The notes: generated by a model from the sequence alone, not told the origin. Counted from the stretch's first letter, positions 12,131-22,199 are shown. The stretch is DNA of 64,000 nucleotides from Diplonema papillatum (GCA_030068145.1 JAPJBO010000349.1:62001-126000); one strand, 5' to 3'. Program-made: numbers and translations.

Positions 12131-12131
12131 G

Positions 12132-12307
12132 GCCACACCCGCTTTTCGGTGTGGATTTACACTCGTGCCACCCGATTTTCGGGTGTGACTCGACACCCTT
12201 CTGTAACTCCAGCATCTGCTTAACGTGCAGAATTGCTGAGGGTCTCCTGCCGGCGTACACGGACCTCTCCGTGCAAAATTGCTGAGGGTTTCCTGCCGGC
12301 GTACACG
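12132..12307. repeat. CACCCG hairpin repeats and a two-copy tandem repeat
   Basis: 12136-12190 holds two copies of the CACCCG-loop-CGGGTG hairpin seen at 2785-2872. 12225-12261 and 12271-12307 are two near-identical 37-bp units (CTGCCGGCGTACACG at their ends) separated by about 9 bp. Confidence 0.7.
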
Positions 12308-12721
12308 ATCCGGTAACTACCAGCGTCTCCACTCACGTGCGCACGCCACAAAGAAAGGTGGAAAAGCGAGCATCTGGAATTCTTGCCGCTGAAACACTAT
12401 GACAGGGGCGCCCCAAACGGGGACCTTAATATGAAGCCAGTGGGGGTGCGGGGGATGAAAGCAATTTGAATTGGGTGCGCAAACCACACTGTGGCCCATC
12501 CCCGTGGTTCGGTATTTTGATCAACAGGGTAGACACGAAAGCAGAATCAGCCGACACGAGTCTGGTTCGTCTGGCGGCTGTTTGTAGCTTGTTGCAGCTA
12601 TGACTATCCAAGAAGCCAAAGGGAGGGGAGGCGGGGGCGGAAGGGAGGGAATCGCATGTTTTCGTTGATTTGTGGGCGGGCCACGTGCGAGTCGACCTCG
12701 CTTCAGGCGCATCGCGCACTC

Positions 12722-13260
12722 ACGTAAGTCGTGTTTTGAGTGCGCGATGCCCCTCCGGAGACAGGCCCATCACACACTGTCCCTAACGTTTAGCCCGCAC
12801 GGAGAACCGCTGGATGGTATCTGTCTCCTTCTTTTGGTCGTCTGGTTGTAACGCGTTGGTGCGTCAGGTTCGTGCCCGGAGTCGAGCCGGTCCACCCCCT
12901 GCTGATCGACTGCTGATAGACTGTGATAAACAGCGGCAATTTGATGCAGATCCAGGGGATGGACTGACTCAAGGTGCGTGCGAGTCAAGTTTCGAGTGTG
13001 TAGGCCCCTCCGGAGAAAGGCCGATCACACACACTGTCCCTCCCACGCTTGGCCCGGAGAACCTCTGGATGGCGTCCGTCGGCTTCTTTTGTCGCTTGGT
13101 CTCATAACACATTGGTGCGCCGGGCTTGCCCGGAGAGTGCGTGTATTGTTGTTGGGTTTTGAGTGCATGAGATCCTGGAGAAAGGCCTTCACAAACTGTC
13201 TCTGACTTTCAGCCTGGGATCGTTCGTCTCTTCCTTTCGGTCGCCTGGTCGCGGTAATCT
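12722..13260. repeat. Three degenerate tandem copies of a ~170-240 bp sequence
   Basis: Units at about 12725-12883, 12972-13135 and 13136-13260 each run through a GTGCG-GAGT start, CCTCCGGAGA, a CACACTGTCCCT-like block, a CGGAGAACC-CTGGATGG block, CTTCTTTTGGTCG and a final GTTGTAACGC-like block. The third is shorter and more diverged. A miniature element (12884-12971) sits between the first two. Confidence 0.65.
12884..12971. mobile_element. Miniature inverted-terminus element, 88 bp
   Basis: Left end GAGCCGGTCCACCCCCTG and right end CAGGGGATGGACTGACTC are inverted repeats (15 of 18 positions). The interior carries CTGATAGACTGTGATA, matching the 10-bp subterminal repeats of the larger element at 48482-51432. 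It is best read as a non-autonomous relative. No clear target duplication is visible. Confidence 0.6.
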
Positions 13261-13304
13261 CGCTTGGCGCTTCCGTATCGGCACTGGCGGCCTGCCGGGC
13301 ACAT

Positions 13305-14038
13305 GCGGTTTGCTCTGCGAGCTGACCTCCGACTTACCAGCCAGGTTCGCCCAGTCAGGACTTGGGGTGGCGCAGATTCACCAGGGGAGCATTGGGCAGG
13401 AGACTTCGTGTGCGTGATCACACGAAGAGAGACAAAAACGCACGAGAGGTGGACCTACCGGTGCAGGGGCTACAATTGCATGGTTGCGGCAGGCGGCTTC
13501 CACTCGGCACTCGTTCCGCCCCTCAATCGCTCAGGTCGCCGACTGCCGGGCGAACATCCGCTTCTTGAAGCCGCACTTCCGCGAGTTGCACTGCGAGCTG
13601 ACTTCCGACTTACAAGCCAGGTGCGCCCCAGTCAGAGACTTCGGGGTCCCGCACGTGGCGCAGACCCACCGGTCGGCTGCAGGTGCTGCAGGCGCTGCAC
13701 CAGGGGCGGCCTGGGGGGCCTGTCATAAACTTTTGAGACAGGTGGGGGACGTTGTTATTGGTGCTGGTTTTAAAGGATAAGGAAAGGGACAGGCACTTCC
13801 TCGAGTTGCACTGCGAGCTGACCTCCGATTTCCCGGCCAGGTGCGCCCAGTCAAGAGACTTCGGGGTGGCGCACCAGGGGCAGCGTGGGTAGGGGACCTT
13901 CGGGGTAGGGGCCACGGCATGGGAAGGAGACTTCGTGTGCGTGATCACATGAACAGAGACGAAACCGCACGAGAGGTAGACCTTCCCCCCGGCGCAGGGG
14001 CTACAATTGCAGGTGGCTTCCTCTCGGCTCCCGATCGC
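13305..14038 (-). pseudogene. Degenerate 3' duplications of the four-cysteine-module gene
   Basis: Three further copies of the cysteine-module DNA lie directly downstream of the intact gene at about 13310-13372, 13556-13685 and 13796-13872. Flanking sequence is copied too: about 13398-13560 matches about 13920-14068 (GGAGACTTCGTGTGCGTGAT, ACGAGAGGT, GGGGCTACAATTGCA, and the in-frame stop just after the FARQ-AT codons). Copies are truncated or frameshifted, so no continuous protein results. They could instead be exons of an alternative 3' end; transcripts would decide. Confidence 0.65.
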
Positions 14039-14956
14039 TCAGGTCGCCGGCTGCCGGGCGAACATCCGCTTCTTGAAGCCGCACTTCCGCGAGTTGCACT
14101 GCGAGCTGACCTCCGACTTCCCGGCCAGGTGCGCCCCAGTCAGAGACTTCGGGGTCCCGCACGTGGCGCAGACCCACCGGTCGGCTGCAGGCGCTGCATC
14201 AGGAGCGGCGTGGGTGGGAGACTTCGGGGCAGAGGCTGCAGGTGCTGCACCAGGGGCGGCATGGGTAGGAGACTTCGGGGCAGGGACTGATGTTTCCACC
14301 GGAGGCGTAGCGTGCGCGGCAGCGCCGGCGGCGGGGGCAGCCGCCGCGTTGCGGGTGAACATCCGCTTCTTGAAGCCGCACTTCCTCGAGTTGCACTGCG
14401 AGCTGACCTCCGACTTACCAGCCAGGTGCGCCCCATTCAGAGACTTCGGGGTCCCGCACGTGACGCAGACCCACCGATCAGCTGCCGGCGAGGCGACCTC
14501 GGCGGGAGACTGTGCCTGTGGAGGGGGAACCACATCCTGCGCAGCCGCGGGAGGCGGCGTCGCATCGCCGGGCGGCGGTGTGAAGAAGGCGCTCAGATCC
14601 GGTTTGGCCGGCGGGGTAGCGGTTGGGAAAGCGAACAGCGACGCCGCCGCGCCCGGCTTGGGGGACGGGCCTGCGCTCGAAAACGGCGACGCGAACGAAA
14701 ACACAGACGGGGCAGGGGACGGCGACGGGCTGCCGCGGCCGCGGCCCTTGGCGGGCGGGTTGTACACGGGGCGTGCGTTCCACTCGTCGAGGCCGCCGTA
14801 GAACGCGAGGAAGTCGGTTTTCGTGTAGGGCTGGCCGTCGTCGTCTACGCGCAGCTCCCCGTCATCCTCCACCACTTCGTTCGCCACGTCGGCCTGCCCG
14901 TCGTTGTCGTCTCCTGCTAAAGGATCGTCGTCGTCGTCAAAATCGTCCTTCCCCAT
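14039..14956 (-). CDS. Acidic, Pro/Ala-rich protein with two copies of a C-X2-C-X20-C-X4-C module
   Basis: From the ATG at 14956 the frame encodes 305 residues; the same frame is open to an ATG at 15169 (376 residues), but that extension looks like leader or intron sequence. The order is an acidic N-terminus (MGKDDFDDDDDPLAGDD), a short FLAFYGGLDEWNARP motif, a Gly/Pro/Ser/Ala linker with Phe-containing repeats (VFSFASPFSS, SLFAFP), then two nearly identical 40-residue modules beginning RWVC-TCGTPKSL and ending SSQCNSRKCGFKKRMF. Each module has four cysteines spaced C-X2-C-X20-C-X4-C, and a Pro/Ala linker with a PKSPTHAAP repeat lies between them. The spacing differs from RanBP2-type fingers (C-X2-4-C-X10-C-X2-C). 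The basic tail of each module suggests zinc-dependent nucleic-acid or protein binding. Function unknown. Confidence 0.7.
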   Translation of the reverse strand: MGKDDFDDDDDPLAGDDNDGQADVANEVVEDDGELRVDDDGQPYTKTDFLAFYGGLDEWNARPVYNPPAKGRGRGSPSPSPAPSVFSFASPFSSAGPSPKPGAAASLFAFPTATPPAKPDLSAFFTPPPGDATPPPAAAQDVVPPPQAQSPAEVASPAADRWVCVTCGTPKSLNGAHLAGKSEVSSQCNSRKCGFKKRMFTRNAAAAPAAGAAAHATPPVETSVPAPKSPTHAAPGAAPAASAPKSPTHAAPDAAPAADRWVCATCGTPKSLTGAHLAGKSEVSSQCNSRKCGFKKRMFARQPAT

Positions 14957-15169
14957 ACTCGGACAATTAATGAAGCGGGTGGAAGGGTGTGTGTCTTCTC
15001 TTCTCTTACTTAGAGCCCCTGGGGACGTGTGTGTAATTGTTTGCGTTTTCGGCTCGTTGTCCAACCAGCGCAAGATGGTAGACAGTCGCGAGATGCGCGC
15101 CAACGAGGGATAAAACGTAGGAACTTCAGACGCTTCGTCTCCGCCTAGCTGAATTGTCTGGTCAGCCAT

Positions 15170-16424
15170 TTATTCCGAGCTTTCGGAGCGGGAATTGCAG
15201 GCGCGCTGGTGAAATACGATGCTGTGCATGTGGGGTACGCGACCTGTATCCCTCCAGAACCCGTATACGGAGGCCGAATGGGGCCCAAAATCCATCCGGG
15301 AAGCCTCGTCCCTTCTCTAGTAGAAGCATGAGTGCCGTGATGCTACCACTGAATGGACGATGGTCAAACGCCTCCAAGCCAGAACCCAGTCTAGGCTCCT
15401 GCCTGCTGCCTGTAGGGACCACACGCCGTTCGGAACTGTAGCTTCGTTTGACAGAATGTGTGTGTGGGTGGATGTGTGCGTGTGTGTGCATTGCCCGCGT
15501 TGATGCAGCCAGCGTACGCCACGACGTTTGTCGGGAATGATCCGACTCCTCCGAACGCTGCCGAGTGCTAGTCGAGCAACTACTGCAGCGCAGCAGCATT
15601 CTCCGGCTCATGTTTGGAGGCCCGACGTGTGCGGAAGGAAAAGAACGGGTCGGAAAGCGGACGAGACACATAGTTCGTTAATCTTCGATTCGCCTGGTCG
15701 CTGCTGACTTGCAGTGCTCCACGAAGCTCTGATGAATGAGAACGGTGTGCGCCGGGGGAGGGTGCAGGGAGAGGGGAGGCGCGGGGAGAACTGCAAATAC
15801 GGGAGCTAGGGGACGGAAGAACGCTGGTGCGGGGTGGTGGTGCCCCTTTTTTCGCTGACGGCGCCGGATGTGCAGTGGCCACTCTCACTCGCGAGGAAAT
15901 GATCAATCGGTTTCTTTCGGATTGTCCGACCAAGACTGGTGGTCATTGACTGACACAGCGCTGGACAAGCCCGCTGACTACATGGCAGAAGACCCGGCGG
16001 GGGACCACTGTGTGGCTTTCTCTCTCTGTCGAAGCCTGTCGAAGCCCTCCAAGTTCTAAGGTCCAAGTTTATCTGGGGTTGCCCAACCTTTTTAAGCCGG
16101 TACAAGCTCGCTTGCCATTTGTTCGGCGAAGGAGCAGCTGACAAGCACGGCGAATCACGCTGTGAGGCAGGTCACTACTCTGTGAACGAATCAACACGCG
16201 CTATATTGTGAGCACACGCACGCTATGAACGCTGCTTCGTGTTGGCCTTTTCTGGGTCCGCACGCGTGTTGGCGGGAGTGCTGCATGAACAGCAACTTGC
16301 CGAAGAAGAACGGCTCGGCGGGGCTGCATATCGGGGCCCGACAAGGCACGGGCCCAGAAGAAGTGAAATTCGATCCGGGTTGTAAGTATCCCAACCCTGG
16401 CAAAGGCCGGGTGGCGGGAGGTGC
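15170..16424. other. Intergenic, no recognisable feature
   Basis: Short frames on both strands without domain support. It should include the promoter of the cysteine-module gene, and possibly upstream exons if the 15169 start is used. Confidence 0.4.
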
Positions 16425-16602
16425 CTACTTTTTGCCGCCTTTCTTCGAACCTTTTCCGCCCTTTTTGCCCTTCTTGCCGCCTTTTCCTCCTTTGCCGTCT
16501 TTGCCGCCTTTGCCCTTGCCCTTGCCGTCTGCTCCGGCTTTTCCTTTCGCGGCACTTCGACTGCTGGGAAGGTATTCCACGATGCGTGCGATCTTCCCCG
16601 CG
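16425..16602 (-). CDS. Terminal exon with Lys/Gly-rich tail (partial gene)
   Basis: A minus-strand frame opens after a plausible acceptor (ACGCAG at 16608-16603) and reads GKIARIVEYLPSSRSAAKGKAGADG followed by about 30 residues that are almost only Lys, Gly and Asp (KGKGKGGKDGKGGKGGKKGKK style), ending in TAG at 16425-16427. Such tails occur on histone-like, ribosomal and other nucleic-acid-binding proteins, but the short upstream part does not identify a family. Upstream exons should lie to the right; a frame around 16708-16941 (ending FAGLRMFHL) is a candidate but unproven. Confidence 0.4.
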
Positions 16603-17496
16603 CTGCGTTGGTTTGTGGTACGTTGTTTGGATTAGCAACAAATTTTCAGCAGCATCTTCCAACTTTCTCATTTACTCGCAAACTGATTCCATACTACTTG
16701 TGCAACATCATAGGTGAAACATCCTGAGCCCCGCAAACATGTCTTGCTCGGTCTGTATTGCAAAAGGGGCAGCAGCAGAGTCTGCGAGCGCTTTAATCAA
16801 CCATGTACTAAGACCAGCATTTCCAGCTCCAAACTGCGAAGAGTGAGAAACGCTTGGTGGATTATTGAGCTGGGTTGCTGCCATGAACGGAAAGGACGCG
16901 GAAAAGGCATACTCCGCGCTTTGGGGAACCCGGTTCGACATTGCTTCGCGGACAGTGGTTGTGACGACGAGCTGTGTGTAATTGTGGAGAGTTTCGCCTT
17001 ACTGAGCTTGGCGGCGCCCGCTTCCATCAACGCCAGCGGAGGCGCTTCTGGCTGTTCCAGTCCACTCTAATTATCAGCACCAGCGATGCATTGATTGGGG
17101 GAATATACTTCTGCCGAAAAGGCCAAAACCCGAGCTGGTTCGGTCACTGGGCCTTCAGAGTAAAGACGCGTCAAAAAGGATCCATGCTTGCTTCTGTGAA
17201 AATAGTGTGTGTACGAAACCTTTTCCGAGGAGCACCAGGTTTCTCATTTTGTTGCAGTTGGACCCATCGATTCCCCAGAAGGCTTTCTGTGCGGTGGACA
17301 ACTTACCTTCTCTTCGTCTGAACGGGGTTAACACAAACAAGAGAGAGAGAGAGAGAGACGAGTTAGAGTGCAAGGACCATCTCTCTCCGGAGAGTGTCCG
17401 GTCGCCCCACTACTGTCCCGTACTATTACGGTTGTGCAGTCTATCGTCACAGATTGTTGCTGCATATCAAGTTCAAACTACGGCGGGCGTATGCCG

Positions 17497-18627
17497 CTAC
17501 GCCGTGAGTGCGGTGCGAGCCGCGGCCCTGTCAAAGATGATGATTGCACCGGTGGTGGCGCAGCCGCCTGGCAGGCGTGCGTTGACACGTTGTGTCGCGG
17601 GCTCTCCTCCTTTTTGGCAATAGCCCGCCCTACGGCGGCGGCTAGCATCTCGACGGAGAATCTCAACACAACACAAACAAGAAGAAGGACGCACCATCTG
17701 ATTGAGCAGGTGCATCGCCTTCACGGCCGACTTGCGGTCGCAGAACGTGAGGTAGATGAGGTTGCGGAAAGCGCCCGTGCTCTTGTCGTACCCGAGCTGG
17801 ACCGGGCACGGCCCTTCCCCGCTCTCCCGCGGGTCGGCGGGGTGCCCCGAAACGGCCTCCACCTGCGCCGGGTCCTCGCCAGGCGCGGCGGCCCCCGCCG
17901 TCGGCGGGAACGAGAGCTTGCGGAAGAGGATCGACCCGAGCGCGGCGCGGACAGCGTGCATGTCCCAGCCCACGTTCGGCACCCGGACTTCGACGATCTG
18001 CCCCCGGGTCGACGGGTCGCCTGCGGGGAGGCTGGCCGTGCAGGGCTGCGCCGAGTCGTCGTCGAGGATGATGGCGTGCACGCTGAGCTCGCCCGGCGGC
18101 TGCTTCGCGGCCGGCGCGGCGCCGTTCTGCGGGGCTTCCAGCAGCTTCGCTTTTTTGGCGGCCGGGCTCTCCTCGTCGAGGGACGACGAAGAGTCGCTGC
18201 CCAGGTCGAGGTCCGAAGACGAGTCGTCGCCTGCCTGAGGCGATCTGCTCCGCTTCTTGCTGGCGGAAGCCGCAACCGACGCTTGCGGCACCCGTGGCGC
18301 CGCGGGGGGTTCGTCGGAGCTGGAGTCCTGCGAGAGGTCTTCGCTTGCACTTTCCTCTGCCGCGCTGGGCTGCTTGGTGCTGGCGGGCGGCGCTGGCGGC
18401 GCTGGCGACGCTGGCGGCGCTGGCGGCGCGGCCGGCTGCTGCTTCGCGGTCGGCTTCGCCTTCTCCGCCGCGATGTACCGCAGGATGAGCTTGCGGGGGC
18501 CCAGCGGGACGCCCAGCTCCTTCAGGTCGTCCTCCGTCAGCATCAGGAGGCTCTCCGCGTCGACCTGCTCCCGCTCCAGCACCGCCAGCACGGTGCTCGG
18601 CACCCCGAGGTCAGCCGGCAGAGCCAT
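17497..18627 (-). CDS. SAM-domain protein with acidic Ser-rich linker and possible RRM-like C-terminus
   Basis: Residues about 7-52 (LGVPSTVLAVLEREQVDAESLLMLTEDDLKELGVPLGPRKLILRYI, given here only as landmarks LGVP, LTEDDLKELGV and GPRKLIL) are a typical sterile-alpha-motif domain, a helical protein-protein interaction module. It is followed by a Pro/Ala linker, a Ser/Asp-rich acidic stretch with basic KKRSRSP and AAKKAKL patches (likely nuclear localisation), and a C-terminal region (VEVRVPNVGWDM, NLIYLTFCDRKSAVKAMHLLN, then GAIIIFDRAAARTAL) that resembles the strands and helix of an RRM-like fold. A donor (GTGCGT) follows codon 311 at 17695; sequence up to about 17640 is probably intron, since the TTGCCAAAAAG stretch disrupts the domain. 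The stop at 17497-17499 is then in the second exon. SAM call firm; RRM call tentative. Confidence 0.7.
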   Translation of the reverse strand: MALPADLGVPSTVLAVLEREQVDAESLLMLTEDDLKELGVPLGPRKLILRYIAAEKAKPTAKQQPAAPPAPPASPAPPAPPASTKQPSAAEESASEDLSQDSSSDEPPAAPRVPQASVAASASKKRSRSPQAGDDSSSDLDLGSDSSSSLDEESPAAKKAKLLEAPQNGAAPAAKQPPGELSVHAIILDDDSAQPCTASLPAGDPSTRGQIVEVRVPNVGWDMHAVRAALGSILFRKLSFPPTAGAAAPGEDPAQVEAVSGHPADPRESGEGPCPVQLGYDKSTGAFRNLIYLTFCDRKSAVKAMHLLNQMVRPSSCLCCVEILRRDASRRRRAGYCQKGGEPATQRVNARLPGGCATTGAIIIFDRAAARTALTA

Positions 18628-18734
18628 TCTCTGCCCGGTTGCTCGAATGGGCTAATCCCCCTCTACCCCTCCCTCCCCTTTCTTTTCTTCTGCCGCTCGC
18701 TCCTGGAATTATTTGTTTACACCGCGTTCCGTTG

Positions 18735-18895
18735 TGTCTGTCAAGGACGACGAAGAGTCACTGCCCAGGTCAACAACCGAAGACGAAGCGTCGCCTGCCT
18801 GACGATCTGCTGCGTCGCTTTTAACGGGTGGAAACCGCAACCTACAACAAGTGCTTGTGGCGCTTCGGGGGGCTCGTCGTGTGCAGCTGGAATAG
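18735..18895 (-). pseudogene. Degenerate fragment of the SAM-domain gene's Ser-rich region
   Basis: 18740-18890 repeats 18178-18310 of the SAM gene with substitutions and indels (shared GACGACGAAGAGTC-CTGCCCAGGTC, GAAGACGA-TCGTCGCCTGCCTGA, GATCTGCT-CG and GGAA-CCGCAACC). It lies upstream of the gene's start, in the same orientation, with no open frame. Confidence 0.7.
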
Positions 18896-19187
18896 GGATG
18901 GACCTGATAGAGTGTACCGTGATGCAACACGATCAACAGCCGCGGTGTTGATACGGTTCCAGAAGACAAGGTTGGACCGGCTTATTGTAACTCGTTTGGT
19001 GCGTCCAGGTCGCACATGTCTCTTCGTCCCGCATTCCTTCACTGCCGCTCACCCTGTCTTGCGGGTCTTCTTTTCTTGTACATCCTGCAATGCGCGAGGG
19101 GGGCGCACGCTCAGCTGTCGACACGGCACCTCCGGAGTCAACGAAAATGCTAATTCACAAAACACGCATTCCGACCGCGGTTGGTGC

Positions 19188-20190
19188 TCCGTTGTTGAAT
19201 GTTTACGCCTGCCATTAAACCCAGATTCACCTGTGTTTCGTGTGGGCTACAGCACATGTACCTCCTTTGATCTTTCGCAACCGGCAGCCTCCTCAAAAAT
19301 TTCCTACAAAGCCGGTGCGTATGCAAAAGAAAAAGCGAAACGGCAAAAAGAAGAAACCAACGAGGCGTGCCCCAAGTTACTACAAATATGAAACCTGCCC
19401 CTTTGTCCAAGCGAGGCGGTTGCACAGATTAACCAGAACGAACCGATATAGAGCTAGGGGAGGGCAGCTACGGAGGCGGTATGCGACCCAAGCACCGGAC
19501 GGGTATCGCGCGCGCAATCCCACAGCCGCACCACACCATGAAAATAGTCGAGGTGCCGCCCGGCGCTTCTATCGACGAAGGCATGGAGGGGGGGGAAACC
19601 ATTACGCTTAAGCCCGGCAACTAAACTCAGGTTTACCTGGGTTTCGTGAAGGCTGCGCGCTCCTACCTCCGTGATGTTGCAACTGGCGGCCTTCTCGAGT
19701 TTTTCCGGCTGCTTATTCAAGGTTCTCCACGAGGGCTCAACAAGACGGGGTGTCTATTATTCGGACACCCAAAATTTAAAAAAGACATGCAGTCGATTGC
19801 TACTCGGACACTTCATCGATAGGTAGCCGGAAGGCTACTTTTCATAGTGCCGCGAGCCGCTGGGATGTGTAGGAGCAACGCAGACCTGCAGTAGGGTCTT
19901 TACACAAGCAGGGCTGTGAGACCTAGTTACCTCCTGGAACACTCTCCCCGAGTGGGAAAACCACCTTGGGAAACTTTCCGTGATGGGCCAATCAATGGGT
20001 TTCGAGGTGGGACTATCTCCTGGAAGCTTCCAGGAGGGGGCCAAAGGTGGTGTTGAACGCTTACGCCCGCCACTGAACCCAGATTTTTTCCAGTGTTTCG
20101 TGCGGGCTACAGATTTACCTCCTTTGATCAATCGCAACTGGCAGTCTCCTCAAGCATTTCCTACAAAGCGGGTGCTTCTACAAAAAAATA
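19188..20190. repeat. Three dispersed copies of a ~135-bp repeat
   Basis: Copies at about 19190-19330, 19600-19715 and 20048-20190, all in the same direction. Shared blocks are GTTGAA-G-TTACGCC, AACCCAGATT, GTGTTTCGTG-GGGCTAC, TACCTCCTTTGAT, CGCAACTGGCAG-CTCCTCAA and TTTCCTACAAAGC. The middle copy is the most diverged. No coding potential or terminal repeats are evident; this could be a SINE-like or non-autonomous element. Confidence 0.7.
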
Positions 20191-20488
20191 TGGCTTATGG
20201 AGGTGAGGAAACCACCATCCTCGACAATTTTGAGGTGGGCTACCTCCCGAAGGTACATGAAGATATCCGGGTTAAATAGTGGGACGGGGGGGTAATGGGC
20301 CTTTTCTCCGGTCGACGCACGCGCATCCCCACCCCTCCCGAAAGAGCAATCTCCGCAAGAATTATAGGAAGGGGACCGCATTTGCGTTGCTGTCAATCAC
20401 GAGGGGACGAGTGACTCGCGACTTTTGGTTGTTTGTAACGTTTGCTTGGTGCATGCTGCACGGTCGGCGCCGGGATGGACAGCTTAAC

Positions 20489-20662
20489 TGAGCCAGTCTA
20501 CCCTATTTCCTGGAACTGCATCGAATTGCCTGCTGCTGTCTATCAGCAGCCTATCACAGCCTATCGAAGGTCATCGCTACAGATATTCTGCATGCTGACC
20601 TCAACTATCGCAGGCAAGCACAGTCTATCATTAGTCTAACCAGCAGGGGGTGGACCGGGTCA
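20489..20662. mobile_element. Miniature inverted-terminus element, 174 bp
   Basis: Left end TGAGCCAGTCTACCCTA; the right end reads, inverted, TGACCCGGTCCACCCCCT, so the termini match each other and the 16-bp termini of the element at 48482-51432. The interior has TGTCTATCA, CAGCCTATCACAGCC, ATCGCTACAGATATTCTGCA and CACAGTCTATCA, related to the 10-bp GTGATAGACT repeat. It is a non-autonomous member of the same family. The flanks TTAAC and TTTAC are at most an imperfect target duplication. Confidence 0.65.
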
Positions 20663-20832
20663 TTTACTGTATCGAGCTAGATTTCGAGCCAGGACGCCCG
20701 CTCTGCCCCCTTTCCGATTCCGGGCTACTAGTGCCGCCACTTCGAGAATCGATGTCTTTCATTTTCACATTACCGATGGCTCCCACTTGTATTTAGGGGC
20801 TGCACGACTGGAAGATGTCTGGGCAGGGGGGT

Positions 20833-21858
20833 TCAGTGGGCAGGCGGCGGCGTGAACGTCTTGTTCTTGATGGTCGTCGCGTACTCCTCGTGCCATATGG
20901 TGAGCTGCTCCACGATCACGGGGCCGGCGGAGGCGAAGAGCGTGCTGAGCTCGAGCATCTTGTCGCTCAGCCGCTGGATGGCCAGACCGCAGTACTCGAC
21001 CATCAGCTGCTGGCACATCGGCTTCCCGTCGTCGAGCACGTCGATGACAGTGTCCACCACAGCGCCTGCCGCCGTCACAACCAGCAGGCGCACTTGGTCG
21101 CTGAAAAGCGGGTGGCTCGGGTAGGCCGTCGAAGCGCCGTCCAGCAGCAGGTCGATGGCACGGGACAGGCACGCTTTGACGGCGGGTGTGGCTTCCTGCA
21201 CGACATCGCGGCCGACCTTCGAGTGCTCGGCGAGCTGCTCCTTGAGCCGCGGGACTTCTTCGATCATGTGCACCATCGCGCGCACCGCCGAGTCGACCCA
21301 TTCCGCCCGTTTGCAGTCGTTCGCGCTTTCAGGGCCGCCGAGTGCTTGGAGGACGTACTTAGTCACGGTCGCGTGGTACGCGTCGAATGGGGTCCAATCG
21401 CCGTTGAAAATCTTCACACCTTCGGTGAGGAGGAGCTGCGTGACGCTCTGGTCAGCGGCGATGCCGAGGGCCTTCGCGAGCCCGTCCGTCGGCCGCGTCG
21501 TCGCGGGGTGCCGCTTGGCGAGGCAGGCGACCGGTTCCGTGCTCTTGAACCACTCCACCGCCCAGTCGAAGAACGCTTCCAGCTGCTCCCGGCTCGCTTT
21601 GCTGCGCGCCGGCGACTGCGGGTGGCCCGTCCCCGGGCAGGAGATGACCAGCGACACGACCTGCGTGGCGGCGGCGGGGAAGTCGCCGACGGTCTTGTCC
21701 TCCTTCATGATCTTGCCGCCGACCGTCAGCTTCTGCGCCTCCGGCGCCACGCAGGTCTTCTTCGCGAGCGCGGCCTTCAGCTCGCCGCACGTCATGCTGT
21801 CTTCGGCGTCGATCGCCACCACCTGACCGTCGGGCGTTTTCACTTGGATCTGCATCAC
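20833..21858 (-). CDS. Ubiquitin-like-domain protein with unclassified C-terminal helical region
   Basis: 341 residues, intronless. Residues about 2-76 form a ubiquitin-like domain: MQIQVKTPDGQVVAIDAEDSMT, a helix with GELKAALAKK, the KLTVGGKIMKEDKTVGDF segment equivalent to the ubiquitin GKQLEDGRTLSDYNI region, and a closing TQVVSLVIS strand. It has no C-terminal Gly-Gly, so it is an integral ubiquitin-like domain, not a conjugated modifier. Residues about 95-341 are predicted mostly helical (EQLEAFFDWAVEWFKS, AKALGIAADQSVTQLLLTEGV, VRLLVVTAAGAVVDTVIDVLDD) and belong to no family I know. Proteins of this design often shuttle or recruit proteasome or chaperone partners, but that is inference. 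Two adjacent Met codons at 21858 and 21855 are possible starts. Confidence 0.8.
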   Translation of the reverse strand: MMQIQVKTPDGQVVAIDAEDSMTCGELKAALAKKTCVAPEAQKLTVGGKIMKEDKTVGDFPAAATQVVSLVISCPGTGHPQSPARSKASREQLEAFFDWAVEWFKSTEPVACLAKRHPATTRPTDGLAKALGIAADQSVTQLLLTEGVKIFNGDWTPFDAYHATVTKYVLQALGGPESANDCKRAEWVDSAVRAMVHMIEEVPRLKEQLAEHSKVGRDVVQEATPAVKACLSRAIDLLLDGASTAYPSHPLFSDQVRLLVVTAAGAVVDTVIDVLDDGKPMCQQLMVEYCGLAIQRLSDKMLELSTLFASAGPVIVEQLTIWHEEYATTIKNKTFTPPPAH

Positions 21859-22199
21859 CGCGACCTAGAACTTCCTTTGCGCGCGGTTGGTGGACGGTTG
21901 CTTCCGTTCTTTTATTGCTATATTTGCACCCGGACCGTCTTCGGGTCTTTGTTATCGGTTTTTCGGTATTGCTTTGTTTCAAAGAGAATGCTTCTTGTTC
22001 GAAGGTGTATTGCTGACGGAAGGGGAAGGATTGCAAGAAGAGTATGTACGGAATGTATGTGCTCCGCACTGTATGCATAGCAACAGTGGATGTGTTCGCT
22101 CAACTTTGCTCGAGCTCGGGTTTTTGCGTTTTCCACAAATAAAGAAAACGAAGAACCGAAATCAAGATATCTTCGCTATTCGGGCTAAATACTAACGAA

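Noticed and set aside
12884-12971. Reading this as part of the flanking ~170-bp tandem repeat
   Set aside because: The other repeat units lack it and it has its own inverted ends, so it is an insertion between units.
17368-18951. 527-codon plus-strand reading frame opposite the SAM-domain gene
   Set aside because: It is a GC-rich mirror frame: extremely Arg/Ala/Leu-rich, no domain, while the minus strand has a clear SAM domain.
20815-22080. 421-codon plus-strand frame opposite the ubiquitin-like gene
   Set aside because: Arg/His/Leu-rich shadow with no motif; the minus strand encodes a recognisable ubiquitin-like domain.
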